Source of the DNA: CALVGQ01 sp964370435
GTDB lineage: Bacteria; Bacillota_I; Bacilli_A; Erysipelotrichales; Erysipelotrichaceae
Length of the DNA stretch: 6,162 nucleotides
Direction of reading: 5' to 3'
Assembly: GCA_964370435.1 (NCBI GenBank)
Contig: CAYJJG010000037.1
Span: 1-6,162, forward strand
Each line of letters starts with the position of its first letter. Within the stretch, counting starts at the first letter, position 1. This document shows, piece after piece, positions 1-6,008 of this stretch. The notes below the pieces were generated by a model. The model saw only the letters and a program-made list of their open reading frames with translations. It did not search any database and was not told the origin of the DNA. The translations under genes and the position numbers were made by a program.

Positions 1-773
1 TAGATAAAGTAGCGATGCTGTATCAAAAAAGTATTGAAATTGATGAGAAGTTAGCTAAAGAAAAAACAAAGGAAGCCTATAATGATTTATGTGTAAGCTA
101 TTATAATATGAAAAATTACTATCAAGTGATGGAAAATAAAGAGGAAGCTTTAAAGTATGAGCTTAAAAACCTAGAGGTCAATGAAAAAATGGTGTCATTC
201 TTTGAAACACCTAAGGAACATAAAGATTTAGCGCTAAGTTATTTAGTAGCTGCTATGAACTGTACAGAAGTTAATTATAAGGATAAAGCTCTTGAATTAT
301 ATTTAAGAAGTATAGCCTTATATTGTGGTGTTATTGAGGAGTGTGATGATGAAGACTATGAAAGTTTAGCTTATAACTATAACAAGGTGGCTGAACTATA
401 TAGTGAAAAAGAAGATTTTTATAAGGTAGTTGAAAATTATAATGAAGAAATGAAAATAAGATTTGACTTATATGATAAGAATAAAGATATACCTAATTAT
501 GAAGCTTTGTATATATGTTATTTAAAAGTAGGATACTGTTATTATCAATGTGGATATAATGAAGAAGCATTAGAATATTTTATACAGTGTATGGAAATGG
601 GAGAATATTTAGTTGAGAACTATCCAAGTGATGAAACTTATGAACGTATGGAATACACTTATTCAACACTTTCTCAAATTTATAGTGATTTGAATGATCA
701 TGAAAAGAAATTAGCATTTGAAGAGAAAGCATTAAAAATAAAAACTATTTTAGAAAATAGTGCTAAGGAGTAA
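1..773 (+). CDS. Tetratricopeptide-repeat protein, 3' part (5' end outside window)
   Basis: The reading frame is open to the left edge. The codons before the first ATG at 15 read DKVA and continue a helix of the preceding repeat, so that ATG is internal and the true start lies upstream. Counting from ATG15, five helix-turn-helix units begin near residues 20, 70, 116, 163 and 210, a period of about 46-50. Each has a Y-rich first helix (for example AYNDLCVSYY) and a second helix of the EEAL.Y type (KEEALKYELK, YNEEALEYFI). This is the layout of TPR or TPR-like superhelices, which bind peptides or proteins. The visible part has no signal peptide, membrane segment or catalytic motif. It is rich in Glu, Lys and Tyr and is probably cytoplasmic. 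The partner and role are unknown; a catalytic or DNA-binding domain could lie in the missing N-terminus. The stop at 771-773 is 7 bp before the mupG start. Confidence 0.8.
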   Translation, partial: DKVAMLYQKSIEIDEKLAKEKTKEAYNDLCVSYYNMKNYYQVMENKEEALKYELKNLEVNEKMVSFFETPKEHKDLALSYLVAAMNCTEVNYKDKALELYLRSIALYCGVIEECDDEDYESLAYNYNKVAELYSEKEDFYKVVENYNEEMKIRFDLYDKNKDIPNYEALYICYLKVGYCYYQCGYNEEALEYFIQCMEMGEYLVENYPSDETYERMEYTYSTLSQIYSDLNDHEKKLAFEEKALKIKTILENSAKE

Positions 774-780
774 ACTGTGT

Positions 781-1872
781 ATGATGAATTTTAAATGGGG
801 ATGTTCAGTTTATGTAACACATTTTGAACAACAACAACAATTTCTTAAGCAATTTGCCAATAATAATTTCTGGGTGTTCACTTCTTTGCATATCCCTGAA
901 GAGGCAAGTAAGGAATATGTAAGTCAGGCCGATACAATGCTAATTTGGCTGAAAGAACATCGCTTCAAATTAATTGTTGACGTATCTAAGCGTACACTGG
1001 ATTTATTTGGAGTAGATAGTGTAATCAAGTTGGTTGAGAAATACCAAATTGATGTATTAAGGATTGATTTTGGTTATGAATTAGAGGAAATTATCAAACT
1101 AGGAAAAAAGGTGCCTATAGCCTTTAATGCCTCTACAACATCAAAAGAGGAAGTGGAAACATTAGTGGCGCATAAATTAAATTTAATTGCGATACACAAT
1201 TTTTATCCTAGAGCTTATACAGGTTTAAGTGAGCGACAATTTATCAAGATGAATGAAAATTTTAAACAGAGTAAAATACAAACAGTAGCCTTTATTGCTA
1301 ATAAAGATTTCCCGCGAGGGCCAATGTTTGAGGGACTACCAACATTAGAAAGTCATAGATATATGAATCCTTATGTTAGTTTTTTGATGATGAATCAAGT
1401 AAAGTATAACTGTGATGTCGCTGTATTATCTGACTTAATGATGAATCAAGAAGATGTCGAAAGAATAAATCTATATTTAACAAAGAATATCATAAGTATA
1501 GTTTGTGAGTTAAGTGAAGAGAATCAGGACTTATACAATAAAGTGATTAGTGTGCGTCTTGATTCACCAGAATATGTATTGAGAATTGCAGAATCAAGAG
1601 CGTATGCAACCTATGGTAAAGATGTTGCGCCTTATAATTGTATTACTCGTGATGTAGGTGTAATAACAATAGATAATCGTAACTTTAAACGCTATAGTGG
1701 TGAAATTCAAATTATAGTAGAAAAACTACCGCAAGATGATCGTGTAAACATTATTGGTACAGTATCAAAAATGATGATACCTTGTTTAAAGCTGATTGTA
1801 CCTGGGCAAAAAATGGTATTCGTAAAACCTAGCGAGCAGGATAGCGTAATAAATAAACTTAGTAATGAGTGA
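781..1872 (+). CDS. mupG: MupG/DUF871 family TIM-barrel glycosidase (6-phospho-N-acetylmuramidase-like, GH170)
   Basis: The product is 363 residues, the usual DUF871 length, with a TIM-barrel N-terminal domain and a small C-terminal beta domain from about residue 285. Family signatures are all present: FTSLHIPEE (33-41), LRIDFGY (93-99), NAST (116-119), HNFYPR (139-144), RGPMFEGLPTLE (179-190), then HR, and in the C-terminal domain R.VGVITIDN and YSGEIQI. Known for the family: S. aureus MupG hydrolyses MurNAc-6-phosphate-GlcNAc taken up by a PTS during cell-wall sugar recycling. The substrate here is inferred. There is no murQ, murP or murR in view, so a related 6-phospho-glycoside is possible. 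I chose ATG781, with AAGGAG (765-770) 10 bp upstream. An in-frame GTG at 760 would place this ribosome binding site inside the coding region. That site lies in the end of the TPR gene, suggesting translational coupling. No signal peptide; cytoplasmic. It converges on kdgF and shares the terminator at 1911-1957. Confidence 0.9.
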   Translation: MMNFKWGCSVYVTHFEQQQQFLKQFANNNFWVFTSLHIPEEASKEYVSQADTMLIWLKEHRFKLIVDVSKRTLDLFGVDSVIKLVEKYQIDVLRIDFGYELEEIIKLGKKVPIAFNASTTSKEEVETLVAHKLNLIAIHNFYPRAYTGLSERQFIKMNENFKQSKIQTVAFIANKDFPRGPMFEGLPTLESHRYMNPYVSFLMMNQVKYNCDVAVLSDLMMNQEDVERINLYLTKNIISIVCELSEENQDLYNKVISVRLDSPEYVLRIAESRAYATYGKDVAPYNCITRDVGVITIDNRNFKRYSGEIQIIVEKLPQDDRVNIIGTVSKMMIPCLKLIVPGQKMVFVKPSEQDSVINKLSNE

Positions 1873-1910
1873 AAAGCTAATTGTAAATTGAAGATAACTA
1901 AAAATTATAA

Positions 1911-1957
1911 AAATAAAAACTGATTTCTTATAACAAAATAGAAATCAGTTTTTATTT
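1911..1957. terminator. Bidirectional Rho-independent terminator between mupG and kdgF
   Basis: A perfect 18-bp inverted repeat: left arm 1911-1928, right arm 1940-1957, 11-nt loop. The core ACTGATTTCT/AGAAATCAGT is flanked by A and T runs, so each strand transcribes a stem followed by U-rich sequence. It lies 39 bp past the mupG stop and 4 bp past the kdgF stop on the other strand, as expected for a terminator shared by two convergent transcripts. Confidence 0.85.
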
Positions 1958-1960
1958 GCT

Positions 1961-2290
1961 TTATTTTAAGAAATCATCACGAAGTGGTGTAAATACATCA
2001 AGAAGAATTCCTTTTTCTAAACAGGTAACACCATGAGATTGGTTTGGTTTAAAATACAGTGTGTCTCCTTTAGATACAAGAAGTGTTTCATTTTCGATAA
2101 TGAATTCAAATTTACCTTCAAGCACATAGGTAAATTGTGCGTGTACATGAGTATGTACAGTTCCGATACCACCGGTTTCAAAATGGACTTCTACTCCCAT
2201 AACTTCATTACCATATGCTAATATTTTCCTTGATACTCCATTTGCTACTGGGGTTAGTGTTTGATTTTCGTGTCTTTCGATTGTTTTCAT
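1961..2290 (-). CDS. kdgF: KdgF-type cupin: ring opening of 4,5-unsaturated uronates
   Basis: A single-domain cupin of 109 residues, matching KdgF proteins in length and layout. Cupin motif 1 has H46, H48 and Q52 (VHTHVHAQFTYVLEG) and motif 2 has H86 (GDTLYFKPNQSHG), the 3-His/Gln metal site described for KdgF. The C-terminal D98-x-F100-x-P-x-R104 (LLDVFTPLRDDF) matches the KdgF block carrying substrate-contacting residues. Known for the family: KdgF turns the cyclic 4,5-unsaturated monouronate from pectin, alginate or glycosaminoglycan breakdown into linear 5-keto-4-deoxyuronate, speeding a step that also occurs spontaneously. The start at 2290 has AGAGGAG (2303-2297) 6 bp upstream. The gene follows the repressor gene by 16 bp and is probably co-transcribed from the repressor promoter. 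Its product is the expected substrate of DhuI across the divergent promoter. A generic sugar-binding cupin is the alternative, but the full motif set makes KdgF likely. Confidence 0.85.
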   Translation of the reverse strand: MKTIERHENQTLTPVANGVSRKILAYGNEVMGVEVHFETGGIGTVHTHVHAQFTYVLEGKFEFIIENETLLVSKGDTLYFKPNQSHGVTCLEKGILLDVFTPLRDDFLK

Positions 2291-2306
2291 TTTTAGCTCC
2301 TCTACT

Positions 2307-3317
2307 TTACAGTTTTCTATCTGTTGAATCTAAATGGTTAATGGTACAGTCGATATAGGTTGTGCCTTTTTTTAAAGTAGAACCCTGTATTTCTTCTAAT
2401 AAATACTGGCAAGATAAACTACCTTCATCAAAGGCTGGTTGAACAATGGTTGTAATAGAAGGATTAGAAAATAATGTCCATTCTGTACTATCGAATCCTA
2501 CCAAGCCAATAGTTTGTGGGATTAAATTATGATAAGCTTTAAGTGCCATGTAAATATTAGGTAATGCCCAACAATTTAAGCTGAAAATACAAGTTTTTTT
2601 ATTTAATTTCAAACAGCTGTCTAAATATTTTTTAACTTCATCACTAGTGAAGTGATAATCAATAAGCTGTAGTTGATAGGTGATTTTGTGAGCATCTAAA
2701 GTGGATATAACAGCATCTAAACGCTCTTGTCTAGTGCTCAGCACTGCCGGGTCACCACTAAGCAAAATGAATTCATCATATCCTTTGTTAATTAGTTTTG
2801 TAGTAATTTCTTTGCAGGATTTATAAGTATTTGCCTTAATTGATATTTCATTATTATCCAAATTACTGTCAATAAATATCAGTGGTTTATTGGCTTTTTT
2901 TATTAACTCTAAAGCTTTAAAGTTGTAAGTGGGCTGTATAATAAAACCATCCACTCCCATAGTTAACATATTTTCTACATACTTTATTTCATCTTCATTT
3001 TGGTAATTGCTTGATCCAATAATAAGCTGATAACCTTCAGTTTTAGCAATGGATTCAATACCTTTGATTACTTGATTAGTAAAGCTATTGGTTATATCTC
3101 CAATAATAACTCCAATAAGTTTTGACGACTTTGAATTTAGAATGCGAGCAGCTTGATTTGGGGTATAATTAGTTTGTTTAATTATAGTATCGATTCGATC
3201 TTTGGTTTGAGGACTCATTTTATCAAAGCGCCCATTAAGATAAAAAGATATTGTTGTTTTAGAGGTGTTTGCTAACTGTGCTATTGTAGTAATTGTTAAT
3301 TTTTCTTGTTTTTTCAT
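2307..3317 (-). CDS. regR: LacI-family transcriptional repressor, RegR-like (uronate/hyaluronan regulon)
   Basis: The product is 336 residues, typical for LacI/GalR. An N-terminal HTH (about residues 8-29, TIAQLANTSKTTISFYLNG) is followed by a hinge helix (52-62, TPNQAARILNS), then a periplasmic-binding-protein-like effector domain starting at KLIGVIIGDITNSF (67-79). Ligand-domain landmarks include GVDGFIIQPT, IFSLNCWALPN, GLVGFDSTEW and SITTIVQPAFDEG. These resemble, from memory, pneumococcal RegR, which controls hyaluronidase and the linked PTS/unsaturated glucuronyl hydrolase genes; KdgR of Bacillus is a further relative. The effector is unknown; KDG or an upstream keto-uronate is plausible. 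ATG3317 is supported by AAGGAGG (3331-3325) 7 bp upstream. The gene is divergent from dhuD-dhuI and precedes kdgF. A near-palindromic operator lies in its own promoter, so autorepression is expected. Family is certain; the RegR identity is likely. Confidence 0.9.
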   Translation of the reverse strand: MKKQEKLTITTIAQLANTSKTTISFYLNGRFDKMSPQTKDRIDTIIKQTNYTPNQAARILNSKSSKLIGVIIGDITNSFTNQVIKGIESIAKTEGYQLIIGSSNYQNEDEIKYVENMLTMGVDGFIIQPTYNFKALELIKKANKPLIFIDSNLDNNEISIKANTYKSCKEITTKLINKGYDEFILLSGDPAVLSTRQERLDAVISTLDAHKITYQLQLIDYHFTSDEVKKYLDSCLKLNKKTCIFSLNCWALPNIYMALKAYHNLIPQTIGLVGFDSTEWTLFSNPSITTIVQPAFDEGSLSCQYLLEEIQGSTLKKGTTYIDCTINHLDSTDRKL

Positions 3318-3335
3318 AGGCTAACCTCCTTTTTT

Positions 3336-3364
3336 ATAATAAGTAAACAGGTTAACTATGTCAA
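3336..3364 (-). promoter_or_regulatory. Promoter of regR-kdgF
   Basis: On the minus strand there is a perfect -35 TTGACA (3364-3359), a 17-bp spacer and a -10 TATTAT (3341-3336). The spacer contains the 14-bp operator. The predicted start, about A3331-A3330, would give a leader of only 13-14 nt that begins with the ribosome binding site. A perfect TATAAT (3382-3377, minus strand) further upstream lacks a good -35, but could supply a longer leader. Confidence 0.65.
3343..3356. promoter_or_regulatory. LacI-type operator O1, in the regR promoter
   Basis: GTAAACAGGTTAAC is a near-palindrome (GTAAAC/GTTAAC around AG, one mismatched pair in the arms). It lies between the -35 and -10 of the regR promoter, where a bound dimer would block polymerase. 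It matches the second site at 3459-3472 at 10 of 14 positions. The resident LacI-family protein is the obvious candidate ligand. Confidence 0.6.
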
Positions 3365-3425
3365 GTGCATTTTAGGATTATAATATTATTTTTAATAACA
3401 GAATTGAAGAAAAAAAATTAAACTA

Positions 3426-3454
3426 TTGACATATAAGGATTTATGATTTATATT
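3426..3454 (+). promoter_or_regulatory. Promoter of dhuD-dhuI
   Basis: A perfect -35 TTGACA (3426-3431), a 17-bp spacer and a -10 TATATT (3449-3454) form a strong sigma-A-type promoter. The predicted transcription start is near 3461, inside the operator at 3459-3472. This leaves a leader of about 27 nt containing the AAAGAGGAG ribosome binding site (3474-3482). Confidence 0.75.
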
Positions 3455-3458
3455 TTTG

Positions 3459-3472
3459 GTGTACTGGTTTAC
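3459..3472. promoter_or_regulatory. LacI-type operator O2, over the dhuD transcription start
   Basis: GTGTACTGGTTTAC (reverse complement GTAAACCAGTACAC) shares with O1 the core AC-N-GGTT and the outer GT and AC. It covers the predicted transcription start just after the -10, a classic repression position. Its centre is 116 bp from the O1 centre, close to 11 turns of DNA, so a tetramer or two interacting dimers could form a loop. Confidence 0.6.
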
Positions 3473-3487
3473 TAAAGAGGAGAAGTC

Positions 3488-4288
3488 ATGGAAAGTTTAA
3501 AAAAATTTGATTTAAAAAACAAAGTTGCACTTATTACTGGTGCTTCTTACGGCATTGGATTTGAATTAGCTAAAAGTCTTGCGCATGCTGGGGCTACGGT
3601 GGTATTTAATGATATTAATCGAGAGTTGGTGGAAAGCGGATTGTTAAACTACCAAAATGAGGGTATCAATGCTCATGGGTATGTTTGTGATGTAAGTGAT
3701 GAAAAGGCTGTTGTAGCTATGGTAAAACAAATTGAACAAGAAGTAGGAGCAATAGATATCCTTGTAAATAATGCAGGTATTATCAAGCGTACAGCAATGA
3801 TTGACATGGAAGTAGAAGATTTTAGAAAAGTTATTGATATTGACTTAGTTGCACCATTTATTGTAGCAAAAGCTGTAATACCATCAATGATTAAAAAAGG
3901 ACATGGTAAAATTATTAATATTTGTTCCATGATGTCTGAACTAGGACGAGAAACAGTAAGCGCCTATGCTGCTGCTAAAGGGGGTCTAAAGATGTTAACT
4001 AAAAATATTGCTTCAGAATATGGGAGTTATAACATTCAGTGTAATGGCTTAGGTCCAGGATACATCGCCACCCCACAGACAGAGCCACTTAGAGCGATAC
4101 AAGAAGATGGTTCAAAACATCCCTTTGATAGCTTTATTATTTCAAAAACACCAGCTGCAAGATGGGGAGAAGCAAGCGATTTAAGTGGTCCTTGTATCTT
4201 TTTAGCAAGTGACGCTAGTAATTTTGTAAATGGACACATCTTATATGTAGATGGTGGAATCTTAGCATATATTGGTAAACAACCTTAA
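3488..4288 (+). CDS. dhuD: SDR dehydrogenase of unsaturated-uronate catabolism (DhuD; often annotated gluconate 5-dehydrogenase)
   Basis: A classical short-chain dehydrogenase of 266 residues. The Rossmann motif TGASYGIG (17-24), acidic D42 after the second strand (suggesting NAD(H)), NNAG (94-97), S147 and Y160-x3-K164 are all present. It ends VDGGILAYIGKQP. It closely resembles, from memory, the Streptococcus enzymes annotated gluconate 5-dehydrogenase (Ga5DH/IdnO). The S. agalactiae member, DhuD, reduces 3-deoxy-D-glycero-2,5-hexodiulosonate to 2-keto-3-deoxygluconate with NADH. Context favours that role: dhuI is next, kdgF is across the promoter, and no gluconate transporter or kinase is in view. 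The position that usually holds the helix-4 catalytic Asn reads D119 (VIDIDLVAPF), which I believe is shared by its close relatives. ATG3488 follows AAAGAGG by 7 bp. The stop codon overlaps the dhuI ribosome binding site. Confidence 0.9.
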   Translation: MESLKKFDLKNKVALITGASYGIGFELAKSLAHAGATVVFNDINRELVESGLLNYQNEGINAHGYVCDVSDEKAVVAMVKQIEQEVGAIDILVNNAGIIKRTAMIDMEVEDFRKVIDIDLVAPFIVAKAVIPSMIKKGHGKIINICSMMSELGRETVSAYAAAKGGLKMLTKNIASEYGSYNIQCNGLGPGYIATPQTEPLRAIQEDGSKHPFDSFIISKTPAARWGEASDLSGPCIFLASDASNFVNGHILYVDGGILAYIGKQP

Positions 4289-4298
4289 GGAGAAGAAT

Positions 4299-4934
4299 AT
4301 GAAAATCGCACTAATTAATGAAAATTCACAGGCTGCAAAAAATGAAGTTATTTATTCAGCACTAAAGTCAGTAACCGTTGAAAAAGGTTATCAATTATTT
4401 AACTATGGTATGTTTAATAGTGATGACAAAACTTTAACTTATGTTCAAGTAGGATTACTAACGGCAATACTAATCAATGCTAAGGCAGTTGATTTTGTAG
4501 TAACAGGATGTGGTACAGGACAGGGGGCATGCCTTGCAGCTAATAGTTTTCCTAAAGTGCTGTGTGGTCATATTGTCAATGATCTGGATGCTTATCTATT
4601 TTCACAAGTTAATGATGGTAATGCTATTGCTATGCCTTTTGCACAAGGGTTTGGTTGGGGTAGTGAGCTTAATTTAAAATACACTTTTGAAAAATTATTT
4701 GCCCAACCGTTCGGTCAAGGATATCCACTTGAAAGAGCCGAGGCTGAACAAAGAAATAAAAAAATATTAGATAGCGTTAAAGAAGTAACTCATCAAGAAA
4801 TGATAACTATTTTAAAAACGATCGACCAAGCTTTTTTGAAGGAAACTATTGATCGTGATAGCTTTAAAGAGTATTTCTTTGAGCATGCACAAGATGAAGA
4901 AATAGTAGCCTATTTAAAAAAGATATTAGCATAA
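4299..4934 (+). CDS. dhuI: RpiB/LacA/LacB-family isomerase, DhuI type (5-keto-4-deoxyuronate isomerase)
   Basis: The product is 211 residues, longer than the roughly 150 of true RpiB because of a helical C-terminal extension (from about residue 145), as I recall for DhuI-type proteins. The N-terminal fold contains the family motif TGCGTGQGACLAANSFP (69-85) with C71 at the position of the catalytic Cys of RpiB. FAQGFGWGSELNLKY (114-128) is specific to this subgroup. Known for the S. agalactiae member: DhuI converts 4-deoxy-L-threo-5-hexosulose uronate to 3-deoxy-D-glycero-2,5-hexodiulosonate, replacing KduI of pectin pathways. That product is the substrate of the adjacent dehydrogenase. ATG4299 has AAGGAG (4287-4292) 6 bp upstream; an in-frame ATG at 4272 lies before that site and is rejected. 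The 10-bp gap after dhuD and the overlap of its stop with the ribosome binding site indicate translational coupling. A sugar-phosphate isomerase role is less likely given the neighbours. Confidence 0.9.
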   Translation: MKIALINENSQAAKNEVIYSALKSVTVEKGYQLFNYGMFNSDDKTLTYVQVGLLTAILINAKAVDFVVTGCGTGQGACLAANSFPKVLCGHIVNDLDAYLFSQVNDGNAIAMPFAQGFGWGSELNLKYTFEKLFAQPFGQGYPLERAEAEQRNKKILDSVKEVTHQEMITILKTIDQAFLKETIDRDSFKEYFFEHAQDEEIVAYLKKILA

Positions 4935-4945
4935 TAGTAATAATT

Positions 4946-4981
4946 AAAGCATTGAATAGTTAAACTATTTAGTGCTTTTTT
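4946..4981 (+). terminator. Rho-independent terminator of the dhuD-dhuI operon
   Basis: A hairpin with left arm 4946-4960, 3-nt loop and right arm 4964-4978: 15 pairs including two G-U wobbles (GCATTGAATAGT against ACTATTTAGTGC). It is followed by a T-run to 4981. It begins 11 bp after the dhuI stop. The stem is AU-rich, and its length rather than GC content gives it strength. Confidence 0.8.
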
Positions 4982-5163
4982 AAAATAAAGTTAGCATATT
5001 CAACTAAAGACAAAAGTTTAATAAAAAGAAAAGTGTGAACTTAAACAAGTTGTGAATTAAAAAGAAAAATTGACCTTAGAAGTACTAAAATAATTATCTA
5101 ATTACAATAAACATGTAAACACCATACCATAATTACTTAGCACTAATATTGACATTCCTTATA

Positions 5164-5191
5164 TAGACATTTAATTTATATTTTTTATAAT
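5164..5191 (+). promoter_or_regulatory. Promoter of the HAD phosphatase-UPF0303 operon
   Basis: TAGACA (5164-5169), a 16-bp spacer and a perfect TATAAT (5186-5191) place transcription start near 5198, just ahead of the ribosome binding site at 5205-5212. An upstream perfect TTGACA (5149-5154) has no good -10 at 17 bp (TAATTT), so the downstream pair is preferred. No copy of the GTAAAC-type operator is seen on it. Confidence 0.6.
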
Positions 5192-5216
5192 AGTAGTATT
5201 AAATAAAGGAGATTTT

Positions 5217-6008
5217 ATGAAGAAGAGCTTGTTTATAGATTTAGATGGAACATTACTACAACCTGATTTTTTAATATCAAAGGTTAATATAGCTTGCTTA
5301 AAAAAGGCTCTTGATGTAGGATTTAATGTCATTTTGATAAGTGGAAGACCAATTCTTTTTGTTGAATATTTTGCGCGATTAATTGATGATCGTGTAGCAA
5401 GTATTGGTTTTAATGGTGCGTATTGTGAAGATGTACTAGATTTCACACTAGATCAAAATACTTTAAAAAAGATAAATGACATAGTGAAGAGATACGATTT
5501 TCTAGCTATGCTAAAAAGCATAGATCACATATATGCCAATCGTCAAGTTAATGAGCATTTCGCTTATAAGATTAATGAAGAGGTGCAAGCGAAGTGTACT
5601 TTAAATGCTGATTTAGATAGTTTAAATAATCATAGTATATACAAATATATTGGTATGTTTAAAGGAAAACCAATAAATGAAATAGTAGCTATTGAAAAAG
5701 AATTTAATGCTCTCGATGTGAATTATATAGATTACAATAAAAAGGGATTTGAAGTAAGTCATGTTAATGCTAGCAAGGGGCAAGCTATTAAATACTATTG
5801 TAAGCACTATGACTATGATCTAGATAAAGTAGTATGTATTGGTGATTCAGTAAACGATGTGAGTATGTTTGAATTAGGATGTTTTAATGTGGTGATGGGT
5901 AATGCTGAAGAAAGCATTAAGAAATATGCTTCCTTTGTAACCTTAACTTGCACAGAAGATGGTGTTGCTTACGCTTTAGAAAAAATATTAAAAGGAGAAA
6001 TCGCATGA
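5217..6008 (+). CDS. Cof-type HAD-IIB family phosphatase
   Basis: A haloacid-dehalogenase hydrolase of 263 residues, the normal size for the Cof/YwpJ/YidA group. All four motifs are present: motif I DLDGTLL with D8 (nucleophile) and D10; motif II S42-G-R (ILISGRP); motif III K187 (NASKGQAI); motif IV GDSVND with D210 and D214. The segment between motifs II and III (about 85-180) is the C2 cap that sets substrate choice. Known members dephosphorylate sugar phosphates, flavin or pyridoxal phosphates and other small metabolites with Mg2+; the substrate here cannot be read from sequence. ATG5217 follows AAAGGAGA (5205-5212) by 4 bp. It has its own promoter after the dhuI terminator, so it is probably not part of the uronate regulon. 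Its stop overlaps the start of the next gene (ATGA, 6005-6008). Cytoplasmic; function is general only. Confidence 0.93.
   Translation: MKKSLFIDLDGTLLQPDFLISKVNIACLKKALDVGFNVILISGRPILFVEYFARLIDDRVASIGFNGAYCEDVLDFTLDQNTLKKINDIVKRYDFLAMLKSIDHIYANRQVNEHFAYKINEEVQAKCTLNADLDSLNNHSIYKYIGMFKGKPINEIVAIEKEFNALDVNYIDYNKKGFEVSHVNASKGQAIKYYCKHYDYDLDKVVCIGDSVNDVSMFELGCFNVVMGNAEESIKKYASFVTLTCTEDGVAYALEKILKGEIA

Noticed and set aside
760..780. GTG760 as start of the mupG gene
   Set aside because: It would put the AAGGAG ribosome binding site inside the coding region, and the added residues LRSKLC have no counterpart in the family. ATG781 has proper spacing.
3318..3487. CcpA catabolite-repression (cre) site in the divergent region
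   Set aside because: By eye no stretch fits the cre consensus well. The nearest, around TGTCAAGTGCATTTTA, lacks the central CG.
3673..3930. Open frame on the minus strand inside dhuD (also 4036-4239 minus, 2033-2221 plus, 5171-5446 minus and 5622-5807 minus)
   Set aside because: All are antisense to genes with intact family motifs, lack ribosome binding sites and show no recognisable protein features.
4272..4298. ATG4272 as start of dhuI
   Set aside because: It lies inside dhuD with no ribosome binding site. The MKIALI start at 4299 matches the family N-terminus and has AAGGAG 6 bp before it.
5038..5051. Small hairpin AACTT-AAAC-AAGTT as a terminator or RNA element
   Set aside because: Five A/T-rich pairs, no following T-run and no larger structure around it; expected by chance in AT-rich DNA.
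5115..5128. GTAAACACCATACC as a third operator upstream of the HAD gene
   Set aside because: Only the left half GTAAAC matches; the central GG and the right half GTTAAC/GTTTAC are missing.
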